From Thalassobacillus devorans MSP14 (GTDB lineage Bacteria; Bacillota; Bacilli; Bacillales; Halobacillaceae): a DNA stretch of 64,000 nt. Of this stretch, positions 31,141 to 39,404 are shown piece by piece. Position 1 is the first letter of the stretch. Every line of letters begins with the position of its first letter. Location: positions 826,901 through 890,900 of the forward strand of contig NZ_KI543236.1 in assembly GCF_000496835.1 (NCBI RefSeq), written 5' to 3'. A program made the position numbers and the translations under genes. Below the pieces are notes generated by a model. That model had not been told where the DNA came from. It ran no database searches and saw only the letters and a list, made by a program, of their open reading frames with translations.

Positions 31141-31201
31141 AATCATATTTATTTCCAGATTGTCTATCTTTTGTCTTGTAAACAATAAAATTTCCGTACA
31201 T
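31052..31201 (-). CDS. 49-residue leucine-heptad small protein
   Basis: ATG 31201 is preceded by CAAGGAGATAAAGCTA, a near-ideal ribosome-binding site, so I prefer it to the longer frame that begins inside patA. The N-terminal half is mixed (MYGNFIVYKTKDRQSGNKYD). The C-terminal half is three near-identical heptads, KIEGLLDKLEDLLDKLEDLL, an amphipathic coiled coil. It follows patA by 35 bases on the same strand. The heptads are encoded by the same 21-bp DNA motif that is non-coding in arrays 1 and 3. I do not recognise the family. Confidence 0.55.
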   Translation of the reverse strand: MYGNFIVYKTKDRQSGNKYDLRDKIEGLLDKLEDLLDKLEDLLELKGAY

Positions 31202-31236
31202 TAGCTTTATCTCCTTGAGCCACATTTCAAACAGAG

Positions 31237-32388
31237 TCACTTTTCCATATAATCCGCCAGCCGGTCCATTCCTTTTTCCAGTGTTTCCATGTCATAAGCA
31301 TAGGACAGGCGCATATATCCTTCCCCGTACTCCGAAAAAGCATTACCAGGCACCAATGCCAAGCCGGCTTCACGCACTAATTCTATACCAAGATCAAAAG
31401 AACTCAAACCCGCTTTAGCTAGTTTCGGAAAGATATAGAATGCTCCGCCAGGCTGAACGTAATCCAGCCCCATTTCATCCATTCGTTCCATTACATAATC
31501 ACGTCGCTTCTGATATTCCTCGCGCATGGTTGACGGGTCATCAGCCCCGTTTCCGATTGCTTCCAGTGCTGCATACTGGCTGATCGAGGTGGGACAGGAT
31601 ACATTGTATTGATGGACCTTCAGAATGTGTTTCATTAACACAGCCGGTCCCAGCAGGTAGCCGATCCGCCAGCCGGTCATGGCGTGAGATTTCGATACAC
31701 CGTTCACGACGATGACTTGATCCCGAATTTCAGGAAAGGATGCAATCGAGACATGTGCCTGTTCATAAACGAGTTCGCTGTATATTTCATCCGCAAGCAC
31801 AAACATATCTTTTCCAGCAACCAACGCAGCGATTTCTTTCAATTCTGATTCATTCAAACTGACGCCGGTAGGGTTGGATGGGTAAGGCAGGATGATGCAT
31901 TTTGTCTGCTCGGTCATCGCCTGTTCCAGCAAATCAGCTGTCATTTTGAATCCGTTATTTGTGGTATCCACATGTACTGGTGTGCCGCCGGCTAAGCGGA
32001 TCAACGGTTCATAGCCAGGATAGACAGGACCTGGAAGCAGCACTTCATCGCCCGGCGAAATCAGTGTTCGTAAAGTGATATCAATCCCTTGACTGGCACC
32101 GACCGTAACGATTATTTCGTCAGCAGGGTCGTATTGAAGATTATATTTCCGAGCTGCAGATGTACTGATCGCTTTCCGAAGTTTTATTATGCCGGCATTA
32201 TGGGTGTAAGTAGTATGATTTGAGTCGATAGCCTGTTTGGCAGCATTTTTTACATGCTCCGGAGTAGTAAAATCAGGCTGGCCGATCGATAGGGAGATGA
32301 CATCCTCGTAGTCACTGACCATGTTGAAAAATTTACGAATGCCGGATATTTCGATGTTCTTGACGTGGTTATTGACTAAATGTTCCAT
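31237..32388 (-). CDS. patA: Aromatic/branched aminotransferase PatA
   Basis: A 383-residue class I/II PLP aminotransferase very like B. subtilis PatA (opening MEHLVNNHVKNIEISGIRKF). The blocks SLSIGQPDFTTPEHVK, YPSNPTGVSLNESELKE and ADEIYSELVY are present, with the PLP lysine in NGVSKSHAMTGWRIGY. It acts on amino acids such as N-acetyl-diaminopimelate or aromatic substrates; the B. subtilis enzyme has been linked to lysine synthesis. GGAGGCCTTCTT precedes ATG 32388; the longer upstream frame is hydrophobic and has no site. Confidence 0.9.
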   Translation of the reverse strand: MEHLVNNHVKNIEISGIRKFFNMVSDYEDVISLSIGQPDFTTPEHVKNAAKQAIDSNHTTYTHNAGIIKLRKAISTSAARKYNLQYDPADEIIVTVGASQGIDITLRTLISPGDEVLLPGPVYPGYEPLIRLAGGTPVHVDTTNNGFKMTADLLEQAMTEQTKCIILPYPSNPTGVSLNESELKEIAALVAGKDMFVLADEIYSELVYEQAHVSIASFPEIRDQVIVVNGVSKSHAMTGWRIGYLLGPAVLMKHILKVHQYNVSCPTSISQYAALEAIGNGADDPSTMREEYQKRRDYVMERMDEMGLDYVQPGGAFYIFPKLAKAGLSSFDLGIELVREAGLALVPGNAFSEYGEGYMRLSYAYDMETLEKGMDRLADYMEK

Positions 32389-32509
32389 AAGAAGGCCTCC
32401 AATTATTAGAAAAGTCAAAAATGTTAACAAAATGTTCAAACAATTTAGATAAGTAAATAAATAACTTTGATATAATAATAACGTAAACTTCATGAAAGGA
32501 GCATACGAC

Positions 32510-32650
32510 ATGCGACCAAATTTACCTTCCTTTGACGAACTTGTCAACAAAAACAAGGAAGAACTGTTAAACGATCAGCGTGCCATGCAGGAAATTGAGA
32601 AGAACCTGGAAGAGAAACATTCCAGGAACACCAACTTGAACGTAAACTGA
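32510..32650 (+). CDS. FbpB-family small basic protein
   Basis: A 46-residue protein: MRPNLPSFDELVNKNKEELL, then NDQRAMQEIEKNLEEKHSRN. The FDELV-NKNKEELL-ND pattern matches Fur-regulated basic protein B, an RNA chaperone-like helper in B. subtilis iron sparing. GAAAGGAGCATACG precedes ATG 32510. A TGA-TATAAT extended -10 lies at 32468-32476. I see no clear Fur box, so iron control here is only inferred from the family. Confidence 0.75.
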   Translation: MRPNLPSFDELVNKNKEELLNDQRAMQEIEKNLEEKHSRNTNLNVN

Positions 32651-32668
32651 TGATATCATAAACAACGA

Positions 32669-32706
32669 GACAGCTGCCTTAGATTAAAGGCAGCTGTCTT
32701 TCTTTT
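32669..32706 (+). terminator. Terminator after the FbpB-like gene
   Basis: AGACAGCTGCCTT pairs with AAGGCAGCTGTCTT, followed by TCTTTT. Confidence 0.9.
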
Positions 32707-32777
32707 GATCAGATACATTTATCAGCATCTCGAAAATTGTTATAATTTGCATATTAGATAAAAAAGAAGGTGTTGAT

Positions 32778-33629
32778 ATGGAACAGACAGGTCTTGTGTT
32801 AGAAGGGGGCGGAATGAGGGGAACGTATACGGCCGGTGTATTGGACTATTTACTCGATATGGATCTCCATTTTCCATACGTGACAGGTGCATCTGCCGGC
32901 GCATCTAATGGTAGTTCCTATGTAGCCAGGCAGCGTGGAAGGAATTACCAGGTGCTTGTCGGTTATGGCGACCATCCTGAATATATATCATATACACGTG
33001 CTTTCCGGCAAAAAGAATTATTCGGCATGGACTTCATTTTTGATAAATTACCGAACGAACTGGTGCCATTCGATTATGATACGTTTGAGGCTCGTGATAC
33101 CCATTTTTCCGTAGCAACAACAGATATGAAGACCGGCGAGGCACATCATTACGATGACTTTCCGGATCGCAGCAGTTTACTCACCATCATGCGTGCTTCC
33201 TGTTCGATTCCTTTAATATCTCCCATGATTTCTTATGATGGAAAAAACCTCATGGATGGGGGAATCGCCGATCCGGTTCCAATCGAACAATCGATCCGTC
33301 ATGGCAACGAGAAGCATGTCGTCATTTTGACGAGAAACCAGGGATATATTAAAAAACGCATGCGGCTAGGCTGGTATTTGCAGCGGAAATTCAAGCAGTA
33401 TCCGAAATTTGTGGAAAGCCTGCTGACCCGCCATGATAAATATAACCATTTGACTAAACGCCTCCATGAACTGGAAAAGGAGGGGAAGGTATTCATCATA
33501 CGGCCAGAAGAGCAGCTTGCTGTCGGGAGAATTGAACGCAATAAACAAAAGCTTCATGATGTCTATATGCAAGGTTATGAAGAAATGAAAAAGAATGAAA
33601 AAGCCTTGGAGGACTTCCTGAAAACTTAA
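32778..33629 (+). CDS. Patatin-like phospholipase
   Basis: A 283-residue serine hydrolase. The oxyanion motif GGGMRGTYTAG is at residues 10-20, the nucleophile elbow GASAG at 37-41 (serine 39) and the catalytic aspartate motif NLMDGGIADP near 157. It hydrolyses acyl esters of lipids; the physiological substrate is unknown. GAAGGTG precedes the ATG. It has no signal peptide, so it is cytoplasmic or peripherally membrane-bound. Single gene, ended by a bidirectional terminator. Confidence 0.88.
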   Translation: MEQTGLVLEGGGMRGTYTAGVLDYLLDMDLHFPYVTGASAGASNGSSYVARQRGRNYQVLVGYGDHPEYISYTRAFRQKELFGMDFIFDKLPNELVPFDYDTFEARDTHFSVATTDMKTGEAHHYDDFPDRSSLLTIMRASCSIPLISPMISYDGKNLMDGGIADPVPIEQSIRHGNEKHVVILTRNQGYIKKRMRLGWYLQRKFKQYPKFVESLLTRHDKYNHLTKRLHELEKEGKVFIIRPEEQLAVGRIERNKQKLHDVYMQGYEEMKKNEKALEDFLKT

Positions 33630-33664
33630 AAAATCCACCCAGGTCACTTTCGGGTGGATTTTTA
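33628..33664. terminator. Bidirectional terminator
   Basis: AAAATCCACCC pairs with GGGTGGATTTT between convergent genes. Confidence 0.9.
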
Positions 33665-33672
33665 ATTGTGCC

Positions 33673-34365
33673 TTAAATTCTCTTGAACAGGATGTTATTC
33701 TCCAAATGAATGTGCTGGAATGTGTCCGCTTCGAGTTCGGCCAATCGTTTGTACGTAATTTGATAAGAGTTGCAGGCGCCATCCGGAAGTTCGAATCCGT
33801 TGGTCAAATTATGGATTTCCTTGAGCAGGTCTCCGGCATGATCATGTTCCTCTTCAAGCCCTCCGTTAGCCTCATGAATCTGTTGTCGCAATTCCTCACT
33901 GGGCTCCAGATCATATTGCTTCACAAGAGGGAAGACTTCCATTTCTTCCTTGATCAGGTGAGATTCCAACTCCACTTTCAATTCATTATATAGGCGGTGA
34001 AGCTCTTTCAGGTGTGGATGATTAGCTCCATGGACACGGTATATTTTCGTTACGAATTGTCCTAATGCAGGCAGTTCGTCATTTAAGTAAGCGTGATGGG
34101 TGTAAACGATATGGTCGACAAGTTCTGTATTGGAAACGGAATCCCAGGAAGGACTTTCATTTCCTTTTGTCTTCCAATCTGTGTATTCTTCATTCAATTG
34201 ATGTAAAATCATGCTTTCATCTATTTTCTTCTCATCAAATACTTCCCCCAGCGGTCTGTCTCCGCCACAGCAAAAATCAATCCGGTTTTTCTTGAACAAG
34301 TCGCTCGCTTTCGGATATATGTTCACAATATCTGCCGGTGTATGTTCTCTTGTAAAAGTAGTCAT
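33673..34365 (-). CDS. scdA: Iron-sulfur cluster repair di-iron protein ScdA/RIC
   Basis: A 230-residue hemerythrin-like protein of the YtfE/ScdA family, which repairs iron-sulfur clusters after nitric oxide or oxidative damage. The N-terminal ScdA domain has the cysteine pair in NRIDFCCGGDRPL. The di-iron ligands are seen in HIVYTHHAYLNDELP, H-P-H-L-KEL, ESHLIKEEMEVFP, EEEHDHAGDLLKEIH and the final HIHLENNILF. AAGGAGGTAGATAA precedes the ATG. An Fnr-type box and promoter lie directly upstream. Confidence 0.92.
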   Translation of the reverse strand: MTTFTREHTPADIVNIYPKASDLFKKNRIDFCCGGDRPLGEVFDEKKIDESMILHQLNEEYTDWKTKGNESPSWDSVSNTELVDHIVYTHHAYLNDELPALGQFVTKIYRVHGANHPHLKELHRLYNELKVELESHLIKEEMEVFPLVKQYDLEPSEELRQQIHEANGGLEEEHDHAGDLLKEIHNLTNGFELPDGACNSYQITYKRLAELEADTFQHIHLENNILFKRI

Positions 34366-34394
34366 TTTATCTACCTCCTTATTTGGTTACCTTT

Positions 34395-34437
34395 ATGATA
34401 CAAGGTTTCCACTATGGAGATAATGATATAAATCACA
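34395..34437 (-). promoter_or_regulatory. Fnr/CRP-type box and promoter of scdA
   Basis: On the minus strand TGTGA-TTTATA-TCATT (34437-34422) matches eight of ten consensus positions. TATCAT (34400-34395) is a good -10. With +1 near 34388 the box is centred exactly at -41.5, leaving a 23-base leader with AAGGAGG. Confidence 0.65.
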
Positions 34438-35329
34438 CCCTGCCTGTGATTTTCACACGTTTATGACTTTTGGCGATTACCACAACTGCTGCAAGAATCG
34501 CCATCATGCCTGCCATTTGCCAGAGACTGAACGATTCTTTGAAAATACTTATCCCGATAATTATTGCAACGACTGGTTCGATCGTGCTCAATATCGATGC
34601 CTTCGAAGCTTCCATTTCATATAAACCAAGCGTATAAGCGATATAGGCGACGGCCGTTGGGAGCAGGCCAAGCCCGATTCCAAGCAGCAGGACCTCCGAG
34701 GTCAACAGTTGTCCGAGTTTTTGCTGGTAAGGAAAAAATGGAAGTAGAGCTGCCGTTGCAGTCAGGAATGTATAAAACGTGATAGTCAGGCTGTCATATT
34801 TAAGAAAAGCGAATTTACTGAAAATACTGTACAGCGCATACCCAAAGCCCGAGCCGATACCTAACAGAATCCCGGCTGTAGACAGACTGGCGTCCGGGGT
34901 AGGGAAAGCTCCGACAGCAAATGTGGCGCCTACAAGCGTAAGGCCGAGCGCGAGGCCTTTTTTACCACTGAATGGTTCATGGAATAAGATGATTGATAGA
35001 ATCATGACAAAGGCAGGTCCTGTGTACAGTAATGCGGTCGCAATCGGAATATTCGTTTCAGACATACTGGCAAACAGACAATAATTGAAAAAGACGATGC
35101 TGCCGATTCCGGTACCGAGAAAATAACGGATGTCCTTCCAAGTTTTCAATTTGAGATTCTTCCTATGCTGTATGATCATATATCCGAGCAGAAAAACGGT
35201 TGCAAAAAACACCCGGATGGTTACAATTTCCATCGGGGTGAATCCCGCCTTTTCCAGCATTTTTACATATAAGCCGATGGTACCCCAAAGCGCAGCTCCC
35301 GTGAGGACTAGTAATATAGCTTTTTTCAA
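34433..35329 (-). CDS. EamA/DMT-superfamily transporter
   Basis: A 298-residue membrane protein with ten predicted helices in two EamA repeats, including VTIRVFFATVFLLGYMII in the first and LSTIEPVVAIIIGISIFKES in the second. Such proteins export or import amino acids or other small metabolites; the substrate is unknown. The start is TTG 35329 behind GGGGGGAAG. Its 3' end overlaps the scdA control region by a few bases, so transcription of this gene runs into the scdA promoter. Confidence 0.88.
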   Translation of the reverse strand: MKKAILLVLTGAALWGTIGLYVKMLEKAGFTPMEIVTIRVFFATVFLLGYMIIQHRKNLKLKTWKDIRYFLGTGIGSIVFFNYCLFASMSETNIPIATALLYTGPAFVMILSIILFHEPFSGKKGLALGLTLVGATFAVGAFPTPDASLSTAGILLGIGSGFGYALYSIFSKFAFLKYDSLTITFYTFLTATAALLPFFPYQQKLGQLLTSEVLLLGIGLGLLPTAVAYIAYTLGLYEMEASKASILSTIEPVVAIIIGISIFKESFSLWQMAGMMAILAAVVVIAKSHKRVKITGRV

Positions 35330-35464
35330 TGGAACTTCCCCCCTGATGATCGAATTATAACAGAATTAAAAGGAGAGAGGCTATACCTTAACGCAGAATA
35401 TTCAGGTTTATTTTTGTCTCACTTTGGCAAGACTTGGGGGTAAAAGCCGAGAGGATGAGTTAGA

Positions 35465-35869
35465 ATGAAAGAGTGGTTAGATTTGACCGTCATCAGCAAA
35501 TGGGTAGCGTTTGATATTGAGAGTTTTGCCATACTCGGCATAGATCCTGCCTATGTTCATTTCCTGCTGTCATTTTTCTTAATAGCTGCCGGAGTATGGC
35601 TGTTTGAGCCGGTTATGTTATGGATGATCAACGCAAATTGGAAACGGCTTTTGACCTTCCTCGTTATCAGCCTTGCAGTAACCAACCTGTTGATCAGTAT
35701 CCAGCTGTACCAGGTGGCGAAAATGAACATAAACATAGCCGAAGAAGCGTTGGCTTATCAACTGCTTGCTGTTCTCAGTTTCGGGGCATGCTACACCCTA
35801 TATGGACTTGTGAGACAAATTTTCCGTTATTTCAGTAAAAGCTCTAAACCAGCCGTGAAGCGGTGGTGA
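35465..35869 (+). CDS. Hypothetical four-helix membrane protein
   Basis: A 134-residue protein with about three to four hydrophobic segments (FLLSFFLIAAGVWLF, LLTFLVISLAVTNLLISI, LLAVLSFGACYTLYGLV) and a basic C-terminus. I do not recognise it. GAGAGGATGAG lies before ATG 35465. It is followed immediately by a terminator. Confidence 0.6.
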   Translation: MKEWLDLTVISKWVAFDIESFAILGIDPAYVHFLLSFFLIAAGVWLFEPVMLWMINANWKRLLTFLVISLAVTNLLISIQLYQVAKMNINIAEEALAYQLLAVLSFGACYTLYGLVRQIFRYFSKSSKPAVKRW

Positions 35870-35899
35870 ACCTGTTGCCAGAGGGCAGCGGGTTTTTTT
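35869..35899 (+). terminator. Terminator after the membrane protein gene
   Basis: AACCTGTTGCC-AGA-GGGCAGCGGGTT followed by T7. The stem begins at the stop codon. Confidence 0.85.
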
Positions 35900-35952
35900 A
35901 ATGTGCTAAAAACCTTACGTATTAAAAACACACTTAAGCACCTTACCTGTAC

Positions 35953-35996
35953 TGTGACGTATGTCATAGAAAGTGCGATTGTTTCTTTGCTAGAAT
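35953..35996 (+). promoter_or_regulatory. Fnr/CRP-type box and promoter of fixABCX
   Basis: TGTGA-CGTATG-TCATA (35953-35968) matches nine of ten consensus positions. An extended -10 (TGC-TAGAAT, TAGAAT at 35991-35996) follows. With +1 near 36002-36003 the box centre lies at -41.5 to -42.5. The leader to fixA is about 170 bases; I see no other structure in it. Confidence 0.6.
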
Positions 35997-36174
35997 CAAG
36001 ATGGAAAGTGGGTTTTCTGCCATTGTTTTTACTGATTGTAAGTGGATGGACTTCATCCCCAATGTAAGTCTTGCTCTTGAGAACATTCGCCTGTTTACCC
36101 AAAATTGCAAACGCTTACTTTAAGAAATGCCAGTGGCGGGGAATCTATTTTTAAGGAAAGGGGGGTGATATTAC

Positions 36175-36990
36175 ATGCATATTGTTGTTTGTGTAAAACA
36201 GGTGCCTGATACAAAAGTAATTAAAATCAATCCCAAAACGAATACATTGGATAGAAGAGGTGTGCCATCGATCTTGAACCCATATGACACTCATGCGGTT
36301 CAGGAAGCTGTACATCTGAAACAACAGTATGGAGGAAAGGTTTCTGTCTTGTCTATGGGGCCTCCGCAAGCAACTGCCGTCATTAAAAAAAGCATTGAAA
36401 TTGGAGCAGACGAAGGATATTTGATATCTGACAGAGCATTTGCAGGGGCTGATACACTAGCTACAAGCTACGCTCTGACAAAAGCGCTGGAAAAAATCAG
36501 CAAAACCTCCCCAATAGATATGGTTTTTTGCGGGAAACATGCCATTGACGGGGATACAGGCCAGGTAGGTCCCGGGATAGCGAAACGCCTGGATATACCA
36601 CCAATCACGAACATTTCTGCCATCACCAAAGTCACCAAAGACTATGTGGAACTCCAACGTAAACTTCAGGACGGTTATGCCTATATCCGCAGCACGCTGC
36701 CGTGTTTAATTACCATTGAAAAAGAAATCAACGAAATCGAATATGCATCATTTCCGAACATGTTGAAAGCAGTTCATTTTCAGCCGGTAGTTTGGAGTGT
36801 CGACCATTTAGAGAATGTCGATCGGAAGCAGCTCGGCCTGAAAGGCTCACCGACGGTTGTAGGAAAAATGTTTGCACCTCCGAAACAGGAAGGCGGACAC
36901 CGTTTAGAAGGAACGCCTGAGGAGCAAGTGAAACAACTGGTGGAAGTTTTAAAGGATAAGCAGGACTTGTTCCATGTTAATAAGAGTTAA
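36175..36990 (+). CDS. fixA: Electron transfer flavoprotein beta subunit FixA
   Basis: A 271-residue ETF beta-type protein opening MHIVVCVKQVPDTKVIKINP, with NPYDTHAVQEAVHLK, FCGKHAIDGDTGQVGPGIAKRL and LPCLITIEKEINE, the usual FixA/EtfB order. In FixABCX it holds, with FixB, the flavin pair that bifurcates electrons from NADH. GGGGGGTGATATTAC precedes the ATG. The group is fixA, then fixB 100 bases later, then overlapping fixC and fixX. The longer FixA-type sequence and the fixC/fixX neighbours exclude ordinary fatty-acid ETF. Confidence 0.92.
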   Translation: MHIVVCVKQVPDTKVIKINPKTNTLDRRGVPSILNPYDTHAVQEAVHLKQQYGGKVSVLSMGPPQATAVIKKSIEIGADEGYLISDRAFAGADTLATSYALTKALEKISKTSPIDMVFCGKHAIDGDTGQVGPGIAKRLDIPPITNISAITKVTKDYVELQRKLQDGYAYIRSTLPCLITIEKEINEIEYASFPNMLKAVHFQPVVWSVDHLENVDRKQLGLKGSPTVVGKMFAPPKQEGGHRLEGTPEEQVKQLVEVLKDKQDLFHVNKS

Positions 36991-37090
36991 CTTTGGTAAC
37001 GGATTGACTTTTACGAAAATTCTAAGGTTTTCGCCATAAATACATGGCGATAAGCCATATTTTTGAAAGTAGGAAGGAGGAGGTGCATGG

Positions 37091-38116
37091 ATGAGCGAAC
37101 AACATCGGGGAATATGGGTATTCGCGGAAGTGAACGATGGCACAATCGCAGGGGTCTCACTGGAATTACTGGGAGTTGGCAGAGTCCTGGCGGATAAGCT
37201 TGACGTTCCGCTCGCAGGCGTATTACTAGGGGAGAATATCACACCTTTATCCGAACAATTGATTCATTATGGAGCTGACGAAGTCTACGTCATCGATGAC
37301 CCAGTTTTAAAAGATTATCGGACCGAGCCTTTTTTGGCTGGAATGGGCAAATTGGCAAGGATGTATGTACCGGAAATCATTTTATATGGGGCTACTCCTA
37401 ATGGAAAAGACATCGCATCAGCGATTGCGACCGATTTGAAGACAGGGCTGACAGCTGATTGCACCATGCTGGATGTCAATGTCGAAAAACGTTTGCTGGA
37501 GGCAAGCAGGCCGGCCTTCGGCGGAAATATCATGGCTACTATCCTTTGTAAAAAACATCGTCCGCAAATGGCGACAGTCCGTCCAAAAGTAATGAAGTCG
37601 TTACCTGCTGATCCTGCTCGAAAAGGCACCGTGATAGAAGAGAAATTGCAAATGAAAGAAGAAGAAATCCGGACCAAAGTTTTAGAAATCATAAAAGGTC
37701 CAGGCAAATCCGTAGACCTTGAAGGAGCAGATGTCATCGTATGTGGTGGAAAAGGCATGGGGGATGAACAAGGATTCCAACTGATTCATCAATTAGCGGA
37801 TACAATCGGTGCCTCTGTTGGAGGTACACGGGATGCAGTCGAAGCTGGATGGCTTTCTCATGACCATCAGGTCGGTCAGACAGGTGAAACAGTGACACCT
37901 AAAATTTATTTTGCCATTGGCGTATCTGGTGCGATCCAGCATACAGTTGGCATGAAAAACTCGGAAATGATCATTGCCATCAATAAAGATCCTGATGCAC
38001 CTATTTTCGATATCGCAACTTACGGGATGGTTGGTGATGCAAGGGAAATTTTACCCGTAATGATCAAAGCATTCGATGAACGGTTGAGAGAAAATGAGGT
38101 GGTTTCCCATGCCTGA
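37091..38116 (+). CDS. fixB: Electron transfer flavoprotein alpha subunit FixB
   Basis: A 341-residue ETF alpha-type protein. The N-terminal domain opens RGIWVFAEVNDGTIAGVSLE. The C-terminal FAD-binding domain carries VIVCGGKGMGDEQGFQLIHQ, GASVGGTRDAVEAGWLSHDHQVGQTG and IYFAIGVSGAIQHTVGM, all canonical. It pairs with FixA. AAGGAGGAGGTG precedes the ATG. Its last 8 bases overlap fixC. Confidence 0.93.
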   Translation: MSEQHRGIWVFAEVNDGTIAGVSLELLGVGRVLADKLDVPLAGVLLGENITPLSEQLIHYGADEVYVIDDPVLKDYRTEPFLAGMGKLARMYVPEIILYGATPNGKDIASAIATDLKTGLTADCTMLDVNVEKRLLEASRPAFGGNIMATILCKKHRPQMATVRPKVMKSLPADPARKGTVIEEKLQMKEEEIRTKVLEIIKGPGKSVDLEGADVIVCGGKGMGDEQGFQLIHQLADTIGASVGGTRDAVEAGWLSHDHQVGQTGETVTPKIYFAIGVSGAIQHTVGMKNSEMIIAINKDPDAPIFDIATYGMVGDAREILPVMIKAFDERLRENEVVSHA

Positions 38117-39404
38117 AAAATTCGATGTCATCGTGGTCGGAGCAGGCCCTGCAGGAACCAGTTGTGGCTATCAATGTGCTAAAAACGGGCTGAAGGTCCT
38201 TCAGATTGAACGCGGTGAATATCCAGGAGCTAAAAATGTCATGGGCGGCGTGCTGTATAAGCAACAATTAGAAGAGATAATTCCGGAATTTTGGAAAGAG
38301 GCACCGATTGAACGTCCGATTGTTGAACAGAGAATGTGGCTGATGGATGAAGAATCTGCAATCACATTCGGTTATAAAGGTCAAGCGTGGGCAAACGAAG
38401 CCAGCTATAATAATTTTACAATTTTACGAGCGAAGTTTGATCAATGGTTTGCCGGAAAAGCGCAAGAACAAGGTGTCACGTTAATCAATGAAACAGTCGT
38501 AGAAGAATGTCTCGTCGAAGATGGAAAAGTGATTGGTGTACGCACGGACCGTCCTGAAGGGGAGGTATTGGCTGATGTCGTCGTCTTAGCTGATGGTGTC
38601 AATTCCCTGCTCGCAAAACAACTTGGTTTCCACCATGACATCGAGCCTGCTCAAGTAGCCCTTACAGTGATGGAAGTACTGAAACTGCCTTCAGAAACGA
38701 TCAATGAACGGTTCAACCTTGAAGATGGCCAGGGCTGTACGATAGAAATGTTCGGCGACGCGACCAAAGGCCATTTAGGCACTGCTTTTCTATATACGAA
38801 TAAAGACAGCTTGAATATCGGTGTAGGAGCAACATTATCCAGTATCGTAAAGGTAAAGATGAAACCATATGAATTGCTGGAATATGTTAAAAACCATCCG
38901 ATGGTAAAACCGTTGATCCAGGGGGCTGAGGAAGCAGAGTATCTTGCTCACCTGATACCGGAAGGGGGTTACCACGCTATCCCTAAACTGGTCGGTGATG
39001 GGGTTATTGTTGCTGGCGATGCAGCACAGCTTGTCAATGGAATCCACCGGGAAGGGTCCAATATGGCCATGAAATCCGGATCCTATGCAGCAGAAGCCAT
39101 TTTGCTGGCAAAACAAACGGGCCGGTTTACAGAGGATGTGCTGGATATCTATCGTGAAAAGGTATATGAAAGCTTCATTGGACAGGATTTGAAAAAATAT
39201 AAAGATGCTACGGAGACATTGGAAACCCATCCGCAGTATCTGAAGGAATACATCCCGATGATGAACCGGGCTGCCCGGGAATTTTTCACAGTGGATGGAG
39301 CCAGTAAGCGTGAAAAGCAGAAGGGAATCTTCAACATGTTCATGGAACGTGGTAAAATCCGCACCGTGCAGGATATGTACCGGGCATGGAAGGTGATGAA
39401 ATAA
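38109..39404 (+). CDS. fixC: Electron-transfer flavoprotein-quinone oxidoreductase-type FixC
   Basis: A 431-residue FAD protein with the dinucleotide motif VIVVGAGPAGTSCGYQCAKN at the N-terminus, GDGVIVAGDAAQLVNGIHRE near 297-316 and the ETF-QO-like ending. It passes high-potential electrons to quinone, and with FixX lets the low-potential branch reduce ferredoxin or flavodoxin. ATG 38109 follows GAGGTGG; the ATG at 38094 in the same frame lies upstream of that site. Its TAA overlaps the fixX ATG (TAATG). Confidence 0.93.
   Translation: MPEKFDVIVVGAGPAGTSCGYQCAKNGLKVLQIERGEYPGAKNVMGGVLYKQQLEEIIPEFWKEAPIERPIVEQRMWLMDEESAITFGYKGQAWANEASYNNFTILRAKFDQWFAGKAQEQGVTLINETVVEECLVEDGKVIGVRTDRPEGEVLADVVVLADGVNSLLAKQLGFHHDIEPAQVALTVMEVLKLPSETINERFNLEDGQGCTIEMFGDATKGHLGTAFLYTNKDSLNIGVGATLSSIVKVKMKPYELLEYVKNHPMVKPLIQGAEEAEYLAHLIPEGGYHAIPKLVGDGVIVAGDAAQLVNGIHREGSNMAMKSGSYAAEAILLAKQTGRFTEDVLDIYREKVYESFIGQDLKKYKDATETLETHPQYLKEYIPMMNRAAREFFTVDGASKREKQKGIFNMFMERGKIRTVQDMYRAWKVMK

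Noticed and set aside
32389-32556. Upstream extension of patA by 56 residues
   Set aside because: The extension is hydrophobic, overlaps the FbpB-like gene and its promoter, and the ATG at 32388 has a strong ribosome-binding site.
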